From an uncultured Bacteroidota bacterium (GTDB lineage Bacteria > Bacteroidota > Bacteroidia > Flavobacteriales > Flavobacteriaceae), in the NCBI GenBank assembly GCA_903819815.1, contig CAIJFC010000336.1:1-19590 (forward strand): a stretch of 19,590 bases of DNA. The letters run 5' to 3'. The notes beneath the pieces were generated by a model. It worked only from the letters and a program-made list of their open reading frames with translations, was not told where the DNA came from and ran no database searches. Of the stretch, positions 14,495-19,590 are shown piece after piece. Made by a program: the position numbers and the translations under genes. Numbering within the stretch: the first letter of the stretch is position 1; each line of letters starts with the position of its first letter.

Positions 14495-17347
14495 ATGTCA
14501 ACTCAAAAACGATTGTTCCTATTAGATGCTTATGCATTAATTTTCCGAGGATATTATGCCTTCATAAAAAACCCTAGAATCAATTCAAAAGGACTGGATA
14601 CTTCCGCAATTATGGGTTTTATGAATTCATTGATGGATGTAATCAAAAGGGAAAAACCGGATCATTTAGCCGTAGCATTTGATAAAGGAGGAAGTGATTT
14701 ACGAAATGATATTTTTCCAGAATACAAAGCCAATAGAGACGCAACTCCCGACGCCATTAAAATTGCGGTTCCTTATATACAAGAATTATTGAAGGCGATG
14801 CACATTCCCATTATTGAAGTAAAAGGTTTTGAAGCCGACGATTTAATTGGAACCATTGCAAAACAGGCCGAAAAACAAAACTATAAAGTTTTCATGGTTA
14901 CCCCCGATAAAGATTTTGCACAATTGGTTTCCGAAAACATATTTATGTACAAACCTGCCCGAATGGGAAATGGAATTGAGATATGGGGAATTCCTGAAGT
15001 ACTTGATAAATTTGAAATTGAAAGGCCAGAACAAGTAATCGATTTCTTAGGAATGATGGGTGATGCTGCCGATAATATCCCTGGACTTCCTGGCGTAGGT
15101 GAAGTAACCGCGAAGAAATTTTTGAAAGAATTTGGCACCATGGAAAATTTATTGGCCAATACCGATAAGCTTACTGGAAAAATGAAAGACACTATTGAAG
15201 CCAACAAAGAAAAAGGAATTTTGTCAAAAAAATTAGCCACTATACTTTTAGATTGCCCAGTAGTATTTGATGAAAATGATTACGAATTATCCACTCCGGA
15301 TGTTGCAAAAACGGATGCCTTATTCAATGAATTAGAATTCAGAAGAATGGCAGAACAATTTGACGCTATTTTCAAAAAAGGAGGAGGTTCACCACTCAAT
15401 CAGGTTGACGAAGCCAAATTATACAAAAAACCACTCCCGAAAGCTATCGGGACTAAAAACGAAGAGCAGTTTGATCTTTTTGGAAGTACGCAACAAGATG
15501 AAACTACCGATGAAACGCGCCATCAATATTATAATACATTAGAAAATACAACCCATTTTTACCAAACTATTCAAGGAGAATTGGCCGTAAAATTGCTATT
15601 GCAAAATTTACAAAGTCAAACTTCTGTATGTTTTGATACTGAAACTACTGGACTTGATGCGTTGCACGCCGAATTAGTGGGGATTTCATTTTCGTATGAA
15701 AAAGGAAAAGGGTTTTATGTTCCCTTTCCAGAAAATCAAGAGGAGGCACAAATTTTAGTCAATAAATTCATTCCTTTTTTTGAAAATGAAAGCATTGAAA
15801 AAATTGGTCAAAACTTAAAATACGATTTAAAAATACTCTCCAATTATGCTATTTCTGTTAAAGGAAAATTGTTTGACACGATGATTGCGCATTATTTGAT
15901 TAATCCTGACATGCGTCATAATATGGATATTTTATCGGAAACGTATTTAAAATATTCACCGAAATCAATTGAAGATTTAATTGGTAAGAAGGGGAAAAAT
16001 CAGCTTTCTATGCGTGACGTCCCTTTGGAAGAAATCAAAGAATATGCCGTTGAAGATGCCGATGTAACGTTGCAATTAAAAGAGAATTTTACCTTAGAAT
16101 TAGATAAAACGGAGACCAAAAAACTGTTCGACGAAATTGAAATTCCATTGGTAAAAGTATTGGCAGCAATGGAAAAAGAAGGCATTCGAGTAGATGTTGA
16201 TTTCTTAAAATCGTTGTCGCACGATTTAGGAAATGACATCCAAAAACTCGAAACTACCATTTATGAAATTGCAGGTGAAAAATTCAATTTGGCTTCGCCG
16301 AAACAATTAGGAGACATCCTTTTCGACAAATTAAAAATTGGTGGTGCCAAACAAAAAAAGACAAAAACAGGTCAATATGCGACCGGCGAAGAAATATTAA
16401 ATTATTTGGTTAAGGAGCATGAAATTGTAAAAGCAATTTTAGATTGGCGACAATTGGTGAAGTTGCAAAACACTTATGTTGATGCATTGCCAAACCAAGT
16501 TGACGCAGTCACAAAACGAATTCACACCGATTATATGCAAACTGTGGCGGCAACGGGAAGGTTAAGTTCTAATAATCCGAATTTACAGAATATCCCGATT
16601 CGAACAGAAAGAGGTCGTCAAATTAGAAAAGCTTTTGTGGCTCGTGATGAAAATTATACTTTAGTTTCTGCCGATTATTCTCAAATAGAACTTCGAATTA
16701 TTGCGGCTTTAAGTGGCGAAGAAAATATGATTAATTCGTTCCTTAATAATGAAGATATTCACAAGGCTACGGCTTCAAAAGTTTTCAATGTGCCTTTGGA
16801 AGAAGTGACACGCGAACAAAGAAGTCATGCTAAAACGGTAAATTTTGGAATTATATACGGCGTTTCTGCTTTTGGATTGAGCAATCAAACCTCGCTCTCT
16901 AGAGCTGAAAGTGCGGCATTAATTGAAGCGTATTATCAAACGTATCCAAGTTTGAAATCTTATATCAATAACCAAATTCAACTTGCAAGAGAAAACGGTT
17001 ATGTGCAAACTATTCTCGGAAGACGTCGTTATTTAAAGGATATCAATTCGCAAAACGCCATTGTTCGCGGTGGTGCAGAAAGAAATGCGGTGAATGCTCC
17101 TATTCAAGGAAGTGCGGCCGATATTATAAAAATTGCCATGATTAATATTCATAAAAAACTAAACACAGAAAATTGGAAAAGTAAAATGCTTTTGCAAGTG
17201 CATGATGAGTTAGTTTTTGACGTTCATTTATCAGAATTGGAGAAAATCAAACCGATGATTAAAAATGAAATGGAAAATGCATTTACCTTAAATGTTCCGT
17301 TGATTGTTGAAATTGGGGAAGGTAACGATTGGCTGGCGGCGCATTAA
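14495..17347 (+). CDS. polA: DNA polymerase I
   Basis: This 950-residue polymerase fills gaps in repair and removes Okazaki primers. The 5' nuclease domain (about 1-290) has DAYALIFRGYYAF, GFEADDLIGT (111-120), TPDKDF (136-141) and the helix-hairpin segment GDAADNIPGLPGVG (189-202). After a poorly conserved linker (about 295-345), the 3'-5' exonuclease has all acidic residues: D381 and E383, N440 with D444, and Y517 with D521, so proofreading should be active. The polymerase domain has motif A with D727, motif B with R776, K780 and F784 (NFGIIYG), and motif C with H903-D904-E905. Phe784 corresponds to the residue that discriminates against dideoxynucleotides. The linker contains a DNA palindrome, listed separately. 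It is followed after 27 bp by the pnuC-like gene. Confidence 0.98.
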   Translation: MSTQKRLFLLDAYALIFRGYYAFIKNPRINSKGLDTSAIMGFMNSLMDVIKREKPDHLAVAFDKGGSDLRNDIFPEYKANRDATPDAIKIAVPYIQELLKAMHIPIIEVKGFEADDLIGTIAKQAEKQNYKVFMVTPDKDFAQLVSENIFMYKPARMGNGIEIWGIPEVLDKFEIERPEQVIDFLGMMGDAADNIPGLPGVGEVTAKKFLKEFGTMENLLANTDKLTGKMKDTIEANKEKGILSKKLATILLDCPVVFDENDYELSTPDVAKTDALFNELEFRRMAEQFDAIFKKGGGSPLNQVDEAKLYKKPLPKAIGTKNEEQFDLFGSTQQDETTDETRHQYYNTLENTTHFYQTIQGELAVKLLLQNLQSQTSVCFDTETTGLDALHAELVGISFSYEKGKGFYVPFPENQEEAQILVNKFIPFFENESIEKIGQNLKYDLKILSNYAISVKGKLFDTMIAHYLINPDMRHNMDILSETYLKYSPKSIEDLIGKKGKNQLSMRDVPLEEIKEYAVEDADVTLQLKENFTLELDKTETKKLFDEIEIPLVKVLAAMEKEGIRVDVDFLKSLSHDLGNDIQKLETTIYEIAGEKFNLASPKQLGDILFDKLKIGGAKQKKTKTGQYATGEEILNYLVKEHEIVKAILDWRQLVKLQNTYVDALPNQVDAVTKRIHTDYMQTVAATGRLSSNNPNLQNIPIRTERGRQIRKAFVARDENYTLVSADYSQIELRIIAALSGEENMINSFLNNEDIHKATASKVFNVPLEEVTREQRSHAKTVNFGIIYGVSAFGLSNQTSLSRAESAALIEAYYQTYPSLKSYINNQIQLARENGYVQTILGRRRYLKDINSQNAIVRGGAERNAVNAPIQGSAADIIKIAMINIHKKLNTENWKSKMLLQVHDELVFDVHLSELEKIKPMIKNEMENAFTLNVPLIVEIGEGNDWLAAH
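15435..15452. repeat. REP-like palindrome inside polA
   Basis: TCCCGAAAGCTATCGGGA is an 18-bp palindrome with one mismatched pair, strikingly GC-rich in its arms compared with its AT-rich surroundings. It encodes LPKAIG (residues 314-319) in the linker between the 5' nuclease and the 3'-5' exonuclease. From memory, related CCCGATAGCTATCGGG palindromes are frequent in Flavobacterium genomes, so this may be an inserted or tolerated copy. Only one copy was seen in the window. Confidence 0.55.
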
Positions 17348-17374
17348 TTATAATTCATTATTTAAAAAATCACC

Positions 17375-18112
17375 ATGTTTTCACTTTCAGAAAAGTCCAT
17401 AAAAACGATAAAATCCATTACAAATAGTCAGTATTTAGATATAATTGGTTTGGTAATTGTGCTAATTGGTTCCGTATATTTAGGGTATCATAAATCCGAA
17501 GTAACGATTCATTTCAATTCAATAGATTACAAATTTCCACTAGGAATTTTTTCAATTATTAATGTTGGTTTTTCGATGATTTCAACTCGTTTGGTAACTA
17601 AGAAAAATAATATTGGGAATTTTATTGGAACTCTAAATACAGCTTTAAGCGGTGTAATTGACTATTTATTAGGAAATATCGCAGCAATATTAACCTACCC
17701 TATTTCATTTTTTGGAAATTATTTTGCTTTCAGAATTTGGAAAGAAAAGAGAATTCTAAATAGCATTGACGGCATTTTTTATAGAAATTTGTTTTTTGGA
17801 ATGGCTTTATCCCTTGTTTTGAACTATATAGGATTTAAGTATTTAAGTGACAAGCCAATCGATTGGGCATTGTTTTTTGCTATAGCAGTTCCTGCAGGAA
17901 TCAGTTTTGGAGGTACTTTTAATAATAGTAGAATGTATCCTGACAATTGGATTATGTGGCAAACCTATAATTTATCGAAGATTGTGCAGAGTGTGATGAT
18001 CATGAATATCGCCAATGTAATAAAATATTTATTCTACCTTATTAATGCGATGTTGGGCTATGTGACCTGGAAAGACGACAAGAAAAAAGGAATTATTTTA
18101 CCTTCTTCGTAG
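17375..18112 (+). CDS. PnuC-like nicotinamide riboside/NMN transporter family membrane protein
   Basis: This 245-residue integral membrane protein has about seven hydrophobic segments. The PnuC-type features are a GNIAAILTYPISFFGNYFAF segment followed by the basic WKEKR (about residues 99-124) and a final part with WIMWQTYN, then YLINAMLGYVTW before a lysine-rich tail. PnuC proteins take up nicotinamide riboside by facilitated diffusion, with trapping by a cytoplasmic kinase (NadR-type). The match is by pattern memory only, and substrate cannot be assigned. No nadR or other NAD gene is adjacent. The ATG lies 27 bp after the polA stop and there is little room for a promoter, so it is probably cotranscribed with polA. 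The last 20 bp overlap the end of the convergent lacI-family gene. Confidence 0.6.
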   Translation: MFSLSEKSIKTIKSITNSQYLDIIGLVIVLIGSVYLGYHKSEVTIHFNSIDYKFPLGIFSIINVGFSMISTRLVTKKNNIGNFIGTLNTALSGVIDYLLGNIAAILTYPISFFGNYFAFRIWKEKRILNSIDGIFYRNLFFGMALSLVLNYIGFKYLSDKPIDWALFFAIAVPAGISFGGTFNNSRMYPDNWIMWQTYNLSKIVQSVMIMNIANVIKYLFYLINAMLGYVTWKDDKKKGIILPSS

Positions 18113-19127
18113 ATTCTCTATCTCGTAATTCGGTTTTAATTACCGTAGTATTATAAACGATTTCTTCGTCTAAATTGGTATTTTCTAATCTTTCAATTAG
18201 GAGTTTTGCAGCAGCTTCTCCAATTTCTGGACCATGCTGACTAACAGTTGTTAGACTTGGGGACAAACGTCGAGAGGCCAAAATTCCATCTGCAAAACCA
18301 ATTATAGAAAGGTTTTCTGGTATTTGGTATCCAAATTTTAATCCAAATTTTAAGGCGGCAACGGAATCATTTTCATCTATTGCAAAAATTCCATCTATTT
18401 TATGGTTTTCAAAAAGAGTTTGAATTTTTAATTTTGAATCTTCCTCTGATTCTGTTCTAACAATTAAATTTTCATCAATTGGAAAGTTATTGTCTTGAAG
18501 TGCTTTTAGGTATCCTTCATGTCTTAGTTTTCCAACACTCAAATTATCAATTGATGAAAATAAAGCTACTTTTTTGCAACCTAAATCAATTAAATGTTGG
18601 GTTGCATTTCTTGCAGAATCAAAATCATCCACAATTACTTTGTCGCAATCCACATCATCAGAGGTTCTGTCGAACATGACAATTGGAGTGCCATCATTAA
18701 TAATTTCCTTAAAATGCTCGTATTCATTTAACGTTTGGGCTTCCTTAGAAATAGACAATATAAATCCGTCAATAGTTCCATTACTTAAAATTTCCAATGC
18801 GTGAATTTCCTTTTCAATCGATTCATTAGAAATGCACATTATTACATTATATCCTTTAGATTCAGCTACTTTTTCAATTCCTGTGAAGACTTTTGCAAAA
18901 AAGGAATTTAAAATATTAGGAATAATTACTCCAATAGTTTTTGTTTTTCTACTTTTTAAATTGATCCCAATAACGTTTGGTTTGTAATTTTTAAGTTTTG
19001 CATATTCTTTAATTCTGATTTTAGTTTGAGTACTAATTTCAGGACTATCGTTTAAAGCTTTAGAAACTGTAGAAACAGAAACTAGAAGTTCTTTGGCAAT
19101 TTGTTTTAAAGTAGCTTTAGCTTTCAT
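18093..19127 (-). CDS. LacI-family transcriptional regulator
   Basis: This 344-residue repressor-type regulator starts at ATG 19127, which puts the helix-turn-helix (ATLKQIAKELLVSVSTVSKA, residues 5-24) at the very N-terminus as in all LacI proteins. The hinge region (about 46-60) includes YKPNVIGINLKSRKT. The sugar-binding-protein-like effector domain starts at TIGVIIPNILNSFFAKV and includes VMFDRTSDDVDCDKVIVDD and SIIGFADGILASRRLSPSLTTVSQ. An open frame continues 26 codons upstream, but the extension (MLFKLKEYLFLIILF) is hydrophobic and covers the promoter element. No sugar catabolic gene is nearby, so the ligand and targets are unknown. The 3' end overlaps the convergent pnuC-like gene by 20 bp. 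Confidence 0.92.
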   Translation of the reverse strand: MKAKATLKQIAKELLVSVSTVSKALNDSPEISTQTKIRIKEYAKLKNYKPNVIGINLKSRKTKTIGVIIPNILNSFFAKVFTGIEKVAESKGYNVIMCISNESIEKEIHALEILSNGTIDGFILSISKEAQTLNEYEHFKEIINDGTPIVMFDRTSDDVDCDKVIVDDFDSARNATQHLIDLGCKKVALFSSIDNLSVGKLRHEGYLKALQDNNFPIDENLIVRTESEEDSKLKIQTLFENHKIDGIFAIDENDSVAALKFGLKFGYQIPENLSIIGFADGILASRRLSPSLTTVSQHGPEIGEAAAKLLIERLENTNLDEEIVYNTTVIKTELRDRESTKKVK

Positions 19128-19144
19128 TGAAATTAAATTATGTG

Positions 19145-19152
19145 CAAAAGTA
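19145..19152 (-). promoter_or_regulatory. Putative -7 element for the lacI-family gene
   Basis: The reverse strand reads TACTTTTG, a full match to TAnnTTTG, ending 17 bp before the chosen start codon. The leader would be only about 13 nt. No TTTG is seen at the -33 distance. Its position supports the start at 19127 rather than the upstream one. Confidence 0.45.
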
Positions 19153-19350
19153 CGATAAATGAATAAAATAATTAAAAATAAATACTCTTTTAACTTAAAT
19201 AGCATATAAAAAACAGCTAAATTGAAATTTTACAAAATTAATTTGATATAAAAAGTAGGTAACTATTGTTAAATAGGCTGATGAAATTTGCTCCTTATAA
19301 TAATGATATATATGGCTATTAAATATTTTTAAAATAATCTTAATCAGGTA
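19153..19350. other. AT-rich spacer between divergent lacI-family gene and rplM
   Basis: Very AT-rich and without a supported gene. It holds a small AT-only inverted repeat (AATTTT at 19226, AAAATT at 19234) and a 13-codon ATG frame at 19281-19322, neither convincing. I see no RNA gene, mobile element or clear LacI-type operator. Confidence 0.6.
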
Positions 19351-19381
19351 TTTGTATTTAAAATAAATAATTGTACTTTTG
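19351..19381 (+). promoter_or_regulatory. Promoter of rplM
   Basis: TTTG at 19351-19354, a 19-bp spacer and TACTTTTG at 19374-19381 form a complete Bacteroidota promoter, one of the two best in the window. The predicted start near 19385 gives a leader of about 42 nt. Confidence 0.8.
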
Positions 19382-19384
19382 CAA

Positions 19385-19400
19385 CCCCTTTTTATTGGGG
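19385..19400 (+). promoter_or_regulatory. Short hairpin at the 5' end of the rplM leader
   Basis: CCCC (19385-19388) and GGGG (19397-19400) enclose the 8-nt loop TTTTTATT. The predicted transcription start falls at or next to the first C, so the mRNA would begin with this stem-loop. It could protect the 5' end or serve as a ribosomal-protein control site; only four base pairs support it. Confidence 0.35.
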
Positions 19401-19426
19401 ATGGAATGTTTAATTAAAAAAATATT

Positions 19427-19590
19427 ATGGACGCATTAAGCTACAAGACACAATCAGCAAGCAAAGCCACCGTTACAAAGGAATGGATCATTGTTGATGC
19501 AGATGGTCATAACTTAGGTCGTCTTGCTTCAAAAGTCGCAATGATTTTAAGAGGCAAGTACAAACCAAGTTATACACCACACGTCGACTG
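19427..19590 (+). CDS. rplM: Ribosomal protein L13 (uL13), 5' part only
   Basis: The frame from ATG 19427 runs off the window end after 54 codons. The translated start MDALSYKTQSASKATVTKEW continues with WIIVDADGHNLGRLASKVAMIL and RGKYKPSYTPHVD, the conserved N-terminal part of the 50S protein L13. VDADGHNLGRLAS is the typical first strand and helix. In most bacteria rplM is followed by rpsI, which would lie outside the window. The strong promoter upstream fits the high expression expected for a ribosomal protein operon. Confidence 0.96.
   Translation, partial: MDALSYKTQSASKATVTKEWIIVDADGHNLGRLASKVAMILRGKYKPSYTPHVD

Noticed and set aside
14843..15240. Overlapping short frames on both strands in the polA 5' nuclease region
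   Set aside because: They are shadows of a fully conserved polA frame.
19128..19205. N-terminal extension of the LacI-family gene to 19205
   Set aside because: LacI proteins begin with the helix-turn-helix; the extension is hydrophobic and covers the TACTTTTG promoter element.
19226..19239. AATTTT-AC-AAAATT inverted repeat as a LacI operator
   Set aside because: It lacks the central CG and the length typical of LacI operators; AT-only palindromes are common by chance here.
19281..19322. 13-codon frame MKFAPYNNDIYGY in the lacI-rplM spacer
   Set aside because: It is too short to distinguish from chance in AT-rich DNA, and it has no promoter or ribosome site of its own.
1..19590. Mobile element, defence system, CRISPR array or biosynthetic cluster
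   Set aside because: No transposase, integrase, direct repeat array or cluster enzymes were found; apart from DUF2723 and the small SPOR protein, the genes belong to well-characterised core or regulatory families.

Overview
The window looks like a chromosomal housekeeping segment of a Flavobacterium-like member of the Bacteroidota. The evidence is the AT-rich DNA, repeated TAnnTTTG promoter elements with few Shine-Dalgarno sites, an alternative complex III operon, a Bacteroidota-type extended Tat leader, and a DUF2723/GT117 membrane protein. I see no prophage, insertion sequence, CRISPR array, defence island or recognisable new multi-gene system. The interest lies in regulatory structures and in protein oddities.

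Layout. Positions 1-3739 (minus) carry the start of a respiratory operon: actA, a membrane-bound cytochrome with six haem sites, then actB, an iron-sulfur molybdopterin-oxidoreductase-like subunit cut off by the window edge. A small secreted SPOR-domain protein (3959-4348, plus) is divergent from actA. It meets the translation/transcription operon rimP-nusA-infB (8952 down to 4397, minus) at a strong shared hairpin terminator. Upstream of rimP lie a promoter, a terminator-like leader hairpin, and a separately transcribed tRNA-Gln with its own promoter and terminator (9101-9259).

The plus-strand gene at 9361-12669 encodes a large polytopic DUF2723 protein, a probable GT-C glycosyltransferase. 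Two minus-strand genes follow: a thioredoxin-fold protein without the catalytic cysteines, and a membrane-anchored metallophosphoesterase. The phosphoesterase is divergent from polA (DNA polymerase I with all three activities apparently intact). polA is followed by a PnuC-like transporter gene. That gene runs tail-to-tail, with a 20-bp overlap, into a LacI-family regulator on the minus strand. The window ends in the first 54 codons of rplM (ribosomal protein L13), which has a textbook Bacteroidota promoter.

How the genes work together. ActA and ActB are parts of the quinol-oxidising complex that replaces cytochrome bc1 and passes electrons to a haem-copper oxidase. RimP, NusA and IF2 form the classic ribosome maturation, transcription elongation and translation initiation operon. 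The best candidate regulatory element is the hairpin plus T-run just before rimP, which could be an autoregulatory attenuator. Other points for follow-up are the Cys-less thioredoxin, a REP-like palindrome inside the polA coding sequence, and a loop sequence shared by the intergenic terminators.
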